Of a stretch of DNA of 64,000 nt, positions 1-14,200 are shown piece after piece. Below the pieces are notes generated by a model. That model saw only the letters and a program-made list of their open reading frames with translations. It made no database searches and was not told the origin of the DNA. The translations under genes and the position numbers were made by a program. Position 1 is the first letter of the stretch. Every line of letters starts with the position of its first letter. Origin of the DNA: Petrosia ficiformis (Eukaryota; Porifera; Demospongiae; Haplosclerida; Petrosiidae); NCBI GenBank assembly GCA_947044365.1, contig OX345639.1, positions 7,919,218 through 7,983,217 of the forward strand, in the 5' to 3' direction.

Positions 1-1950
1 GAGAGTAATGGACACTCAAAAGTCTCAGAGACTACTTGGGACTCATGAGACTCAAAGTGTCTGCTGAGGACTCATGAGACACAGAGATTACTGGAGACTC
101 ATGAGATTCAGAGTGACTCCTGGGAACTCATTAGAATCGTAGACTCCTGAGGACTAATGAGTTTCAAAGAGACTACTGGGGACTCATGAGTCTCAGCGAG
201 ACAAATGGATACTCATGAGACTCAGTGAGACTTCTTGGTACTCATGAGACTCAGGGAGAGTAATGAGTCTACTGTGGACTCATCAGACTCAGGGAGAGTA
301 ATGGACACTCAAAAGTCTCAGAGACTACTTGGGACTCATGAGACTCAGTGTCTGCTGGGGACTCATAAGTCAAAGAAATACTACTGTGCACTCATGAGAG
401 TCAGGTAGACTAAAGGGGACTCATGAGACTCATGGAGACTCATGAGACTTTGGCAGACTAAAGGAGACTCATGAGACTCAGGGTGACTGCTTGGTATTCA
501 TGAAACTCATGATATTAATAAAGACTCATAGGCACTCATGAGATTCAGGGAGAGTAATGGAGACACATGAGACTTAAGAAGACTATTGGGGTCTCATGAG
601 AGTCATCGAGACTAAAGGAGACTCATGACACTCTGGGAGACTACTTGGGACTCAAGATTCTTCATAATAATAAAGACTAAAGGGGATTCCTGAGACTCAG
701 AGAGACTCATGAGACTTAGAAAGACTACTGTGGATTCATGAGACTTGTGAGACTCGTAGAGATCATAGGGTCTCATGAGACTCAGGAAGACAAGTGGAGA
801 GTCATGGCACTCAGGGAGACTACTGGGGACTGATGAGACTCAAAGAGTCTACTGTGGACTCATTGGACTCAGGTAGACTAATGGAGACTCATGAGACTCA
901 GGGAGACTTCCTTGTACTCATGAGACTCAGGGAGAGTAATGGAGACTCATGAGACTCAGGGAGACTCCTGGGGACTCATGAGACTCAGGGAGAGTAATGG
1001 AGACTCAAGAGTCTCAGAGACTACTTGGGACCCATGAGACTCAAAGTGCTGGGGACTCATTAGGCTCTCAGAGACTACTGGAGACTCATTAGATTCAGAG
1101 AGACTCCTGGGGACTCATGAAGCTCATAGAGACTGCTGCGTACTCATGAGACTAAGAGAATCTACTGTTGACTCATGAGACTCAGGTAGACTAATGGAGA
1201 CTCATGAGGCTGAGGGAGACTTCTCGGGACTCATGAGACTCAGCGAGACTAATGGAGACTCATGAGACTCAGGGTGACTGCTTGGTTCTCATGAAACTCA
1301 TGATACTAATAAAGACTTATAGGCACTCATGAGACTCAGAGAGACTCACGAGACTCGTGAGACTCATAGGGACTCATGAGACTCAGGGAGACTTCTGGGG
1401 ACTCCTGAGACTCATGAGAATCATAGAGACTCATGGGGATTCATGAGACTCAGGTAGACTACTGGGTAATCATGAGAATGATAGAGACTTTTGGGGACTC
1501 AAAAGACTCAAAGAGACTTCTGGAGACTCATGAGACTCAGCGAGTCTCATGGAGAATCATTAGACTCGGGGAGACTACATTGGTTTCATGAGACTCTTCA
1601 TACTAATTGAAGGCTGAAGGGTGCTCATGAGACTCAGAGACCCTTGAGAGTCAGAAAGACTACTGTGGACTCCTGAGACTCATGAGACTGAGAGACTCAT
1701 AGGAAATCATGAAACTCAGGGAGACAGCAGGGGGCTTATGAGACTCAGAAAGACTACTGTGGACTCATGAGAATCAGAAAGACCACTTATGTCATGAGAC
1801 GCATGACAATCATAGACTCATGGGGACTCATGATCTCAGGGAGACTATTGGGGACTCATGCGACTCAGCTAAACTAATGGAGACTCATGAGAATAAGGGA
1901 GACAAATGGAGACTCCTGAGACTCAGCGAGACTACTGGGTACTAATGAGA
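1..1950 (-). repeat. Satellite A, minus orientation
   Basis: Tandem array of a roughly 29-bp monomer. Read on the minus strand, the monomer is GAGTCTCAT + GAGTCTCCATT + AGTCTCCCT, with many point variants. The middle of each monomer holds the 8-bp palindrome CTCATGAG. This block shows the complementary words (GGGAGACTACTGGGG, GACTCATGAGACTC), so it is inverted relative to the rest of the array. I see no gene in it, and 29 bp is not a multiple of three, so any reading frame is accidental. The left end runs off the window. Confidence 0.93.
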
Positions 1951-4900
1951 GTCTCTCTGAGTCGCATGATTCCCATTTAATCTTTATCAGTATAATGAGT
2001 CTCATGAGTCCCAAGCAGCCTCCCTGAATCTCCTGAGTCTCCAATAGTCTCCCTGAGTATCATGATTCCCCATGAGTCTCTATGAGTCTCACGAGTCTCA
2101 TGAGTCTCCATTAGTATCGCTGAGTCTCATGAGTCGCCTTGATTCTCTATGATTGTCAAGAGTCTCATTAGTCCACTGTAGTTTTTATGAGTCTCATGAG
2201 ATCCCTGCAGTCTCTATGAGTCTCATGATTCCCCTTGAGTCTTTATTAGTATCAAGCGTCTCGTGAGTCCCAAGTAGTCTCCCTGAGTCTCATGAGTCTC
2301 ATTTAGTCTACTTGAGTCTCATGAGTCTCCAGTAGTCTCCTTGAGTCTAATGAGTCCCCATGAGTCTATATGATTTTCAAGAGACTCGTGAGTCCCAAGT
2401 AGTCTCCCTGAGTCTCATGACTCTCCTTTATTTAGTCTCCCTGAGTCTCATGAGTCTCCAATAGTTTCCTGATCCCTGCTGTCTCTATGAGTCTCATGAA
2501 TCCCCTTGAGTCTTTATTTGTATCAAGCATCTCGTGAGTCCCAAGTAGTCTCCCTGATCTCATGAGTCTCCATTAGACTCGCGAGTCTCATGAGTCCTGA
2601 GTAGTCTCCCTGAGTCTCATGAGTCTCCATTAGTCTACCTGAGTCTCATGAGTCTCCAGTAGTCTCTTTCAGTCTCATGATTCCCCAGTAGTCTCCCTGA
2701 GTCTCAAGAGTCTACAGTAGACTTTCTGAGTCTCATAAGTCTCCAGTACACTCCCTGAGTCTCATGAGTTCTCATGATACTCTCTGATTCTCATGGGTTC
2801 TCATGAGTCAGACGTACACTTTCTGAGTAATGAGTCTCCATTAGTCTACCTTAGTCTCATGAATCTCCATTAGTCTCCCTGAGTCTCATGAGTCCCAATG
2901 AGTCTGATTCTCAGGAGACACATGAGTCTACAGTAGTCTTTCTGAGTCTCATGAGACCCCAGCAGTCGGCCTGAGTCTCATGAGTCCCTATTAGTCTCCC
3001 TGAGTCTCACGAGTGTCCATTATTGTCGCTTAGTCTCACGAGTCTCCAGTAGACTCCCTGAGTCTCATGAGTTCTCATGATACTCTCTGATTTTCATGGG
3101 TCTCATGAGTCCACCGTAGACTTTCTGAGTCATGAGTCTACAGTAGTCTGAGTCTAATGATTCTCTCGGGGTCTCATGAGTCCCCATCCGTCTTTATTAG
3201 TATCAAGAGTCTCATGAGTCGACTGTAGTCTTTCTGAGTCTCACAAGTCTCCATTAGTATCGCGGAGTCTCATGAGTCTACAGTAGTCTCTTTGAGTCTC
3301 ATTAATCACAGGATGAGTCTCGTGAGTGCCCACTAGTCTCCCTGAGTCTCATGCGTCACCATTAGACTCCCAGAGTCTCATGAGTTTCTGAGTCTCTACG
3401 AGTCTGATGAGTCTCATGAGTCCCCAGTAGTCTCCCTGAGTCTCACGAGTCACCATTATTCTCGCTGAGTCTCACGAGTCTCCAGTAGACTCCCTGAGTC
3501 TCATGAGTTCTCATGATACTCTCTGATTCTCATGGGTCTCATGAGTCCAACGTACACTTTCTGAGTCATGAGTCTACAGTAGTCTGAGTCTAATGATTCT
3601 CTCGGAGTCTCATGAGTCCCCATTCGTCTTTATTAGTATCAAGAGTCTCATGAGTCGACTGTAGTCTTTCTGAGTCTCACAAGTCTCCATTAGTATCGCG
3701 GAGTCTCATGTGTCTACAGTAGTCTCTTTGAGTCTCATTAATCACAGGATGAGTCTCGTGAGTCCCCACTAGTCTCCCCGAGTCTCATGCGTCACCATTA
3801 GACTCCCAGAGTCTCATGAGTTTCTGAGTCTCTACGAGTCTGATGAGTCTCATGAGTCCCCAGTAGTCTCCCTGAGTCTCATGAGTCTCTCTGAGTCGCA
3901 TGATTCCCGTTTAATCTTTATCAGTATAATGAGTCTCCTGAGTCTCCAATAGTCTCCCTGAGTATCATGATTCCCCATGAGTCTCTATGAGTCTCACGAG
4001 TCTCATGAGTCTCCATTAGTATCACTGAGTCTCATGAGTCGCCTTGATTCTCTATGATTGTCAAGAGTCTCATCAGTCCACTGTAGTCTTTATGAGTCTC
4101 ATGAGATCCCTGCAGTCTCTATGAGTCTCATGATTCCCCTTGAGTCTTTATTAGTATCAAGCGTCTCGTGAGTCCCAAGTAGTCTCCCTGAGTCTCATGA
4201 GTCTCATTTAGTCTACTTGAGTCTCATGAGTCTCCAGTAGTCTCTTTGAGTCTCATGAGTCCCCATGAGTCCATATGATACTCATGAGTGTCAGGATTGC
4301 ACAGTAGTCTTTCTGTGTCTCATGAGACCCCAACAGTCTCTATGAGTCTAATGAGTCCCCAGTAGTCTCCCTGAGTCTCATGAGTCTCCCGCAGTCTCTA
4401 TGAGTCTCATGATTCCCCAGCAGTCTGCCTGAGTCTCATGAGTCTCAATTAGTCTCCCTGAGTCTCATGCCTTCTCATAATACTCTGTGACTCTCATGGG
4501 TGTCCTGAGTCCACACTAGTCTCCCTGAGTCTCATGAGTCTCCATTAGTCTCCCTGAGTCTCATGAGTCTTCATGAGACTATATGATTCTCATGAGTCTA
4601 AGGATTGCACAGTAGTCCTACTGAGTGTCATGAGTCCCCAGCAGTCTCTCTGAGTCTCATGAGTCCCCAGTAGTCTCCCTAAGTCTCATGAGTCCCCATG
4701 AGTCCATATGATACTCATGAGTCTCAGGATTGCACAGTAGTCTTTCTGTGTCTCATGAGTCCCCAGCAGTCTCGCTGAGTCTCATGAGTCCCCAGTAGTC
4801 TCCCACAGCCTCATGAGTCTCCATTAGTCTCGCTGATTCTCATGAGTCCCGAGTAGTCTCCACAAGTCTCATGAGTCTCCATTAGTCTACCTGAGTCTCA

Positions 4901-5843
4901 TTAGTCTCAATTAGTTTCACTGAGTCTCATGAGTCTCTACTAGTATATCTGAGTCTCATGAGTTCCCAGTAGTCTCCCTAAGTCTCATGAGTCCCCCGTA
5001 GTCTCTATGAGTCTCATGAGTCCCCAGTAGTCTCTCCGAGTCTCACAAGTTCCCATGAGTGTCTATGAGTCTCCCTGAGTCTCATGAATCTCTATGAGTC
5101 TGTACGAGTCTCATGAGTCTCATGAGTCCACAGTAGTCTCCCTGAGTCTCATGAGTCTCTGAGTCGCATGATTCCCATTTAATTTTTTTCAGTATAATGA
5201 GTCTCATGAGTCCCAGAAGTCTCCCAAGATCTCATGAGTCTCCATTATTCTCGCTGATTCTCATGAGTCCCGAGTAGTCTCCCTAAGTCTCATGAGTCTC
5301 CATTAGACTACCTGAGTCTCATGAGTCTCAATTAGTCTCGCTGAGTCTCATGAGTCTCCACTAGTATATCTGAATCTCATGAGTCCCCCTGAGTCTGTAT
5401 GATTCTCATGAGACTCATGAGTCCACTGTAGTCTTACTGAGTCTCATGAGTCCACAGCTGTCTCTCTGAGTCTCACGATTCCCCAGCAGTCGACCTGAGT
5501 CTCATGCGTTCTCATAATACTCTGTGATTCTCATGGGACTCCTGAGTCCACACTAGTCTCCCTGAGTCTCATGAGTCTCCATCAGTCTCCCTGAGTCTCA
5601 TGAGACTCCATGAGTCTCTATGACTTTCATGAGTCTCATGAGTTGACAGTAGTCTTTTTGAGCCTCATTACACCCTAGGAGTCTGTATGAGTCTCCTGAG
5701 TCCACACTAGTATCCCTGAGTCTCATGAGTCTCCATTAGTCTACCTGAGTCTCATGAGTCTCCAGTAGTCTCTTTCAGTCTCATGAGTCCCCAGCCGTCT
5801 CTATCAGTCTCATGATTCCCCAGTAGTCTCCCTGAGTCTCATG
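1951..5843 (+). repeat. Satellite A, plus orientation, block 1
   Basis: Same roughly 29-bp monomer, now reading GAGTCTCATGAGTC on the plus strand. The switch lies within about 20 bp of 1950. Higher-order structure is visible. A run starting CTCTCTGAGTCGCATGATTC at about 1955 recurs at about 3884, and again near 10287 and 18227. Another block at about 3126-3520 recurs at about 3549, roughly 420 bp on. No coding sequence is supported. Confidence 0.92.
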
Positions 5844-5990
5844 AGACTGAGGGAGACTTCTGGGGACTCAAGAGACTCAAAGTGTCTGCTGGGGACTCAT
5901 GAGACTCAAAGAGACTAATGGAGACTCATGAGAATCAGGGAGACTACTTGGGACTCATGAGACTCTTGATTCTAATAAAGATTAAAGGAG
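5844..5990 (-). repeat. Satellite A, short inverted segment
   Basis: About 147 bp of satellite A in the opposite orientation, embedded in a plus-orientation array. The left junction is a 34-bp palindrome (5825-5858, 32 of 34 positions symmetrical) centred on CTCATGAG. The right junction is where GGAGACTCAC gives way to TTTCTGAGTCTCATGAG near 5990. Confidence 0.88.
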
Positions 5991-8900
5991 ACTCACTTTC
6001 TGAGTCTCATGAGTCCCAACAAGCGTCCCTGAATCTCATGAGTCTCCATTAGTCTCCCTGAGTCTCATGAGTCTCCATTAGTCTAGCTGACTCTCACGAG
6101 TCTACAGTAGTCTTTTAGAGTTTCATTAGTCCCCAGGAGTCTGCCTCCTGAGTCTCCATTAGTCTCGCTGATTCTCATGAGTCTGCAGTAGACTATCTGA
6201 GTCTTATGAGTCTCAAGCAGTCTCTTTGAGTCTCATGATTCCCCAGCAGTCTGCGTGAGTCTCATGAGTCTCTATTAGTCTCCCTGAGTCTCATGCGTTC
6301 TCATTATACTCTGTGACTCTCATGGGTCTCCTGAGTCCACACTAGTCTCCCTGAGTCTCATGAGTCTCCATCAGTCTCCCTGAGTCTCATGAGACTCCAT
6401 GATTCTCTATGATTCTCATGAGTCTCATGAGTTGACAGTAGTCATTTTGAGTCTCATTACACCCTAGGAGTCTGTATGAGTCTCCTGAGTCCACACTTGT
6501 CTCCCTGAGTCTCATGAGTCTCCATTAGTCTCCCTGAGTCTCCTGAGTCTCCAATAGTTTCCTGGAATGTCATGAGTCCCCTTGAGTCACTATGATTGTC
6601 AAGAATCTCATCAGTCCACTGTAGTCTTTCTGAGTCTCATGAGATCCCTGCAGTCTCTATGAGTCTCATGATTCCCCTTGAGTCTTTATTAATATCAAGA
6701 GTCTCGTGAGTCCCAAGTAGTCTCCCTGAGTCTCATGAGTTTCATTTAGTCTACTTGAGTCTCATGAGTCTCCAGTAGTCTCTTTGAGTCTCATGACTCC
6801 CCATGAGTCTATATGAGTTTCAGGAGACTCATGAGTCCCCAGTAGTTTCCATGAGTCTAATGAATCTCCATTAGTCTCCTTGAGTCTGATGAGTCTCCAT
6901 TAGTATATATGAGTCTCATGAGTCCCCATGAGTCTCTATGATTTTCAGGAGACTCATGAGTCCACAGTAGTCTTTCTGAGTCTCCTGAGTCCCCAGCACT
7001 CGGTCTGAGTCTCATGAATCCCTATTAGTCTCCCTGAGTCTCACGAGTCACCATTATTCTCGCTGAGTCTCACGAGTCTCCAGTAGACTCCCTAACTCTC
7101 ATGAGTTATCATGATACACTCTGATTCTCATGGGTCTCATGAGTCCACCGTAGACTTTCTGAGTCATGAGTCTGCAGTAGTCTGAGTCTCATGATTCTCT
7201 CGGACTCTCATGAGTCCCCTTCCGTCTTTATTAGTATCAAGAGTCTCATGAGTCGACAGTAGTCTTTCTGAGTCTCATAAGTCCCAAGGAGTCTCCCTGA
7301 GTCCCTTGAGGGCCTTTGAGTCTCTCTGAGTCTCATGAGTCCCCAGTAGTCTCCCTCAGCCTCATGAGTCTCCATTAGTCTCGCTGATTCTCATGAGTCT
7401 GCAGTAGACTATCTGAGTCTTATGAGTCTCAAGCAGTCTCTTTGAGTCTCATGATTCCCCAGCAGTCTGCCTGAGTCTCATGAGTCTCTATTAGTCCCCT
7501 GAGTCTCTTGAGTCTCCATGAGACTATATCATTCTCATGAGTCTCAGGATTGCACAGTAATCCTACTGAGTCTCATGAGTCCCCAGCAGTCTCTGTGAGT
7601 CTCATGAGTCCCCAGTAGTCTCCCTAAGTCTAATGAGTCTCGATGAGTCCATATGATACTCATGAGTCTAAGGATTGCACAGTAGTCTTTCTGTGTCTCA
7701 TGAGTCCCCAGCAGTCTCGCTGAGTCTCATGAGTCCCAAGTAGTCTCCCACAGCCTCATGAGTCTCCATTAGTCTCGCTGATTCTCATGAGTCCCGAGTA
7801 GTCTCCACAAGTCTCATGAGTCTCCATTAGTCTACCTGAGTCTCATGAGTCTCAATTAGTTTCGCTGAGTCTCATGAGTCTCCACTAGTATATCTGAGTC
7901 TCATGAGTTCCCAGTAGTCTCCCTAAGTCTCATGAGTCCCCCGTAGTCTCTATGAGTCTCATGAGTCCCCAGTAGTCTCCCTGAGTCTCACGAGTTCCCA
8001 TGGGTGTCTATGATTCTCATGATTCTCATAAGTGCACAGTAGTTTATTCGAGTCTCATTAGTCCCCAGTAGTCTCTGAGTATCATGAGTCCCCAGTAGTC
8101 TCCCAGAGTCTCATGAGTCCCCCGTAGTCTCTATGAGTCTCATGAGTCCCCAGTAGTCTCCCTGAGTCCCCATGAGTGTCTATGATTCTCATGATTCTCA
8201 TAAGTGCACAGTAGTTTCTTCGAGTCTCACTAGTCCCCAGTAGTCTCTCAGTATCATGAGTCCCCAGTAGTCTCCCAGAGTCTCATGAGTTTCCATTAGT
8301 CTCCCTGAGTCTCCTTGAGTCTCATGAATCTCTATGAGTCTGTACGAGTCTCATGAGTCTCATGAGTCCACAGTAGTCTCCCTGAGTCTCATGAGTCTCT
8401 GAGTCGCATGATTCCCATTTAATCTTTTCAGTATAATGAGTCTCATGAGTCCCAGAAGTCTCCCTGAATCTCATGAGCCTCCATTATTCTCGCTGATTCT
8501 CATGAGTCTCATGAGTTAACAGTAGTCATTTTGAGTCTCATTACACCCTAGGAGTCTGTATGAGTCTCCTGAGTCCACACTAGTCTCCCTGAGTCTCGTG
8601 AGTCTCCATTAGTCTCCCTGAGTCTTATGAGTCTCCAATAGTTTCCTGGAATGTCATGAGTCCCCTTGAGTCACTATGTTTGTCAAGAGTTTCATCAGTC
8701 CACAGTTGTCTTTCTGAGTCTCATGAGATCCCTGCAGTCTCTATGAGTCTCATGATTCCCCTTGAGTCTTTATTAGTATCAAGCGTCTCGTGAGTCCCAA
8801 GTAGTCTCCCTGAGTCTCGTGAGTCTCCATTTGTCTACTTGAGTCTCATGAGTCTCCAGTAGTCTCTTTGAGTCTCATGAGTCCCCATGAGTCCATATGA

Positions 8901-9802
8901 TACTCATGAGTGTCAGGATTGCACAGTAGTCTTTCTGTGTCTCATGAGACCCCAACAGTCTCTATGAGTCTAATGAGTCCCCAGTAGTCTCCCTGAGTCT
9001 CATGAGTCTCCCGCAGTCTCTATGAGTCTCATGATTCCCCAGCAGTCTGTCTGAGTCTCCTGAGTCTCTATTAGTCTCCCTGAGTCCAATGAGCCACCAT
9101 TAAACTCCCAGAGTTTCATGAGTCCCTGTGTCTCTACGAGTCTCATGAGTATAATGAGTCCACAGTAGTCTCCTCGAGTCTCTTGAGTCTCTCTGATTCG
9201 CATGATTCCAATTTAATTTGTATCAGTATAATGAGTCTCGTGAGTCCCAAGCACCCTCCCTGAATCTCATGAGTCTCCAATAGTCTCCCTGAGTCTCATG
9301 AGTCTCCATTAGTCTACCTGAGTCTCATGAGTCTCCAGTAGTCTCTTTCAGTCTCATGAGTCCCCAGCCGTCTCTATGAGTATCATGATTCCCCAGTAGT
9401 CTCCCTGAGTCTCAAGAGTCTACAGTAGACTTTCCGAGTCTCATAAGTCTCCAGTAGACTCCCTGAGTCTCATGAGTTCTCATGATACTCTCTTATTCTC
9501 ATGGGTTCTCATGAGTCCAACGTACACTGTCTGAGTCATGAGTCTCCATTAGTCTACCTTAGTCTCATGAATCTCCATTAGTCTCCTTGTGTCTCATGAG
9601 TCCCAATGAGTCAGATTCTCAGGAGACACATGAGTCTACAGTAGTCTTTCTGAGTCTCATGAGACCCCAGCAGTCGGCCTTAGTCTCATGAGTCCCTATT
9701 AGTCTCCCTGAGTCTCACGAGTGTCCATTATTGTCGCTTAGTCTCACGAGTCTCCAGTAGACTCCCTGAGTCTCATGAGTTCTCATGATACTCTCTGATT
9801 TT

Positions 9803-11205
9803 CATGGGTCTCATGAGTCCACCGTAGACTTTCTGAGTCATGAGTCTACAGTAGTCTGAGTCTAATGATTCTCTCGGGGTCTCATGAGTCCCCATCCGTC
9901 TTTATTAGTATCAAGAGTCTCATGAGTCGACTGTAGTCTTTCTGAGTCTCATGAGTCCCCCGGAGTCTCCCTGAGTCCCTTGAGTCCCTTTGAGTCTCTG
10001 AGTCTCATGAGTTCCCTTAGTCTTTATTAGTATGAAGAATCTCATGAGTCCCAAGTAGTCTCCCTGAGTCTCACGAGTCTCCATTAGTATCGCGGAGTCT
10101 CATGAGTCTACAGTAGTCTCTTTGAGTCTCATTAATCACAGGATGAGTCTCGTGAGTCCCCACTAGTCTCCCTGAGTCTCATGCGTCACCATTAGACTCC
10201 CAGAGTCTCATGAGTTTCTGAGTCTCTACGAGTCTGATGAGTCTCATGAGTCCCCAGTAGTCTCCCTGAGTCTCACGAGTTTCTCTGAGTCGCATGATTC
10301 CCATTTAATCTTTATCAGTATAATGAGTCTCATGAGTCCCAAGCAGCCTCCCTGAATCTCCTGAGTCTCCAATAGTCTCCCTGAGTATCATGATTCCCCA
10401 TGAGTCTCTATGAGTCTCACGAGTCTCATGAGTCTCCATTAGTATCGCTGAGTCCCATGAGTCGCCTTGATTCTCTAGATTGTCAAGAGTCTCATCAGTC
10501 CACTGTAGTCTTTGAGTCTCATGAGATCCCTGCAGTCTCTATGAGTCTCATGATTCCCCTTGAGTCTTTATTAGTATCAAGCGTCTCGTGAGTCCCAAGT
10601 AGTCTCCCTGAGTCTCATGAGTTTCATTTAGTCTACTTGAGTCTCATGAGTCTCCAGTAGTCTCTTTGAGTCTCATGAGTCCCCATGAGTCTATATGATT
10701 TTCAGGAGACTCATGAGTCCCCAGTAGTTTCCATGAGTCTAATGAATCTCCATTAGTCTCCCTGAGTCTGATGAGTCTCCATTAGTATATATGAGTCTCA
10801 TGAGTCCCCATGAGTCTCTATGATTTTCAGGAGACTCATGAGTCCACAGTAGTCTTTCTGAGACTCATGAGTCCCCAGCACTCGGCCTGAGTCTCATGAA
10901 TCCCTATTAGTCTCCCTGAGTCTCATGAGTCACCTTTATTCTCACTGAGTCTCACGAGTCTCCAGTAGACTCCCTAACTCTCATGAGTTCTCATGATACA
11001 CTCTGATTCTCATGGGTCTCATGAGTCCACCGTAGACTTTCTGAGTCATGAGTCTGCAGTAGTCTGAGTCTCATGATTCTCTCGGACTCTCATGAGTCCC
11101 CTTCCGTCTTTATTAGTATCAAGAGTCTCATGAGTCGACAGTAGTCTTTCTGAGTCTCATAAGTCCCCAGGAGTCTCCCTGAGTCCCTTGAGGCCCTTTG
11201 AGTCT
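9803..11205 (+). repeat. Higher-order satellite A block, copy 1
   Basis: A stretch of about 1.4 kb that recurs almost base for base at 17749-19155 (offset about 7946 bp). Shared landmarks in the same order are the TCTCGGGGTCTC variant, the CCATCCGTCTTTATTAG variant, the ATCACAGGATGAG variant, GAGTCGCATGATTCCC and GAGGCCCTTTGAG. A few scattered substitutions and small indels separate the copies. Limits are approximate. Confidence 0.8.
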
Positions 11206-14200
11206 CTCTGAGTCTCATGAGTCCCCAGTAGTCTCCCTCAGCCTCATGAGTCTCCATTAGTCTTGCTGATTCTCATGAGTCTGCAGTAGACTATCTGAGT
11301 CTTATGAGTCTCAAGCAGTCTCTTTGAGTCTCATGATTCCCCAGCAGTCTGCCTGAGTCTCATGAGTCTCTATTAGTCTCCCTGAGTCTCATGAGTCTCC
11401 AGGAGACTATATGATTCTCATGAGTCTCAGGATTGCACAGTAGTTCTACTGAGTCTCATGAGTCCCTAGCAGTCTCTGTGAGTCTCATTAGTCCCCAGCA
11501 GTCTCTATGAGTCTCATGAGACCCCAGTAGTCTCCCTGAGTCTCATGAGTCTCAATTAGTCTCCCTGAATCTCATGAGTCTCCACTAGTATGTGTGACCC
11601 TCATTAGTCCAAAGAAATCTCTGAGTATCATGATTCCCCAGTAGTCTCCCAGAGTCTCTTGAGTTTCCATTAGTCTCCCTGTGTCTCATGATTCCCTATG
11701 AGTCTGTACGAGTCTCATGAGTCTCATGAGTCCACAGTAGTCTCCCTGAGTCTCATGAGTCTCTGAGTCGCATGATTCCCGTTTAATCTTTTTCAGTATA
11801 ATGAGTCTCATAAGTCCCAGTAGTCTCCCAAGATCTCATGAGTCTCCATTATTCTCGCTGATTCTCATGAGTCCCGAGTAGTCTCCCTAAGTCTCATGAG
11901 TCTCCATTAGACTACCTGAGTCTCATGAGTCTCAATTAGTCTCGCTGAGTCTCATGAGTCTCCACTAGTATATCTGAATCTCATGAGTCCCCCTGAGTCT
12001 CTATGATTCTCATGAGACTCATGAGTCGACAGTAGTCTTACTGAGTCTCATGAGATCCCTGCAGTCTCTATGAGTCTCATGATTCCCTTTGAGTCTTTAT
12101 TAGTATCTAGCGTCTCGTGAGTCCCAAGTAACTCCTTGAGTCTCATGAGTCTCCAATAGTCGCCCCGAGTCTCATGAGTCTCCATTAGTCTACCGGAGTC
12201 TCATGAGTCTCCAGTAGTCTCATGAGTCTACAGCCGTCTTTATGAGTCTCATGATTCCCCAGTAGTCTCCCTGAGTCTCAAGAGTCCTCAGTAGAGTTTC
12301 TGAGTCTCATGAGTCCCAACAAGCGTCTCTGAATCTCATGAGTCCCCAGTGGACTCCCTAGCCTCCTGAGTCTCCATTAGTCTCGCTGATTCTCATGAGT
12401 CTGCAGTAATTTTTCTAAGTCTTATGAGTCTCCAGCAGTCTCTATGAATCTCATGATTCCCCAGCAGTCTCTCTGAGTCTCATGAGTCCCCAGTAGTCTC
12501 CCTAAGTCTCATGAGTCCCCATGAGTCCATATGATACTCATGAGTCTCAGGATTGCACAGTAGTCTTTCTGTGTCTCATGAGTCCCCAGCAGTCTCGCTG
12601 AGTCTCATGAGTCCCCAGTAGTCTCCCACAGCCTCATGAATCTCCATTAGTCTCGCTGATTCTCATGAGTCCCGAGTAGTCTCCACAAGTCTCATGAGTC
12701 TCCATTAGTCTACCTGAGTCTCATGAGTCTCAATTAGTTTCGCTGAGTCTCATGAGTCTCCATGAGACTATATGATTCTCATGAGTCTCAGGATTGCACA
12801 GTAGTCCTACTGAGTCTCATGAGTCCCTAGCAGTCTCTGTGAGTCTCATTAGTCCCTAGCAGTCTCTATGAGTTTCATGAGACCCCAGTAGTCTCCCTGA
12901 GTCTCATGAGTCTCAATTAGTCTCCCTGAATCTCATGAGTCTCCACTAGTATGTGTGACCCTCATTAGTCCAAAGAAGTCTCTGAGTATCATGAGTCCCC
13001 AGTAGTCTCCCAGAGTCTCATGAGTTTCCATTAGTCTCCCTGAGTCTCATGATTCCCTATGAGTCTGTACGAGTCTCATGAGTCTCAATGAGTCTCAATT
13101 AGTCTCGCTGAGTCTCATGAGTATCCACTAGTATATCTGAATCTCATGAGTCCCCCTGAGTCTCTATGATTCTCATGAGTCGACAGTAGTCTTACTGAGT
13201 CTCATGAGTCCCCAGCTGTCGCTATGAGTCTCACAATTCCCCAGCAGTCGGCCTGAGTCTCATGCGTTCTCATAATACTCTGTGATTCTCATGGGTCTCC
13301 TGAGTCCACACTAGTCTCCCTGAGTCTCATGAGTCTCCATCAGTCTCCCTGAGTCTCATGAGACTCCATGAGTCTCTATGACTTTCATGAGTCTCATGAG
13401 TTGACAGTAGTCTTTTTGAGTCTCATTACACCCTAGGAGTCTGTATGAGTCTCCTGAGTCCACACTAGTCTCCCTGAGTCTCGTGAGTTTCCATTAGTCT
13501 CCCTGAGTCTCATGAGTCTCCAATAGTTTCCTGGAATGTCATGAGTCCCCTTGAGTCACTATGTTTGTCAAGAGTTTCATCAGTCCACAGTAGTCTTTCT
13601 GAGTCTCATGAGATCCCTGCAGTCTCTATGAGTCTCATGATTCCCCTTGAGTCTTTATTAGTATCTAGCGTCTCGTGAGTCCCAAGTAGTCTCCTTGAGT
13701 CTCATGAGTCTCCAATAGTCTCCCTGAGTCTCATGAGTTTCCATTAGTCTACCTGAGTCTCATGAGTCTCCAGTAGTCTCTTTCAGTCTCATGAGTCTCC
13801 AGCCGTCTCTATGAGTCTCATGATTCCCCAGTAGTCTCCTTGAGTCTCAAGAGTCCACAGTAGACTTTCTGAGTCTCATGAGTCCCAATAAGTGTCTCTG
13901 AATCTCTTGAGTCCCCAGTAGTCTCCCTCAGCCTCCTGAGTCTCCATTAGTCTCGCTGATTCTCATGAGTCTGCAGTAATCTTTCTGAGTCTTATGAGTC
14001 TCAAGCAGTCTCTATGAATCTCATGATTCCCCAGCAGTCTGCCTGAGTCTCATGAGTCTCTATTAGTCTCCCTGAGTCTCAGGGGTCACCATGAGACTAT
14101 ATGATTCTCATGAGTCACAGGATTGCACAGTAGTCTTACTGAGTCTCATGAGTCCCTAGCAGTCTCTGTGAGTCTCATTAGTCCCCAGTAGTCTCTAATT

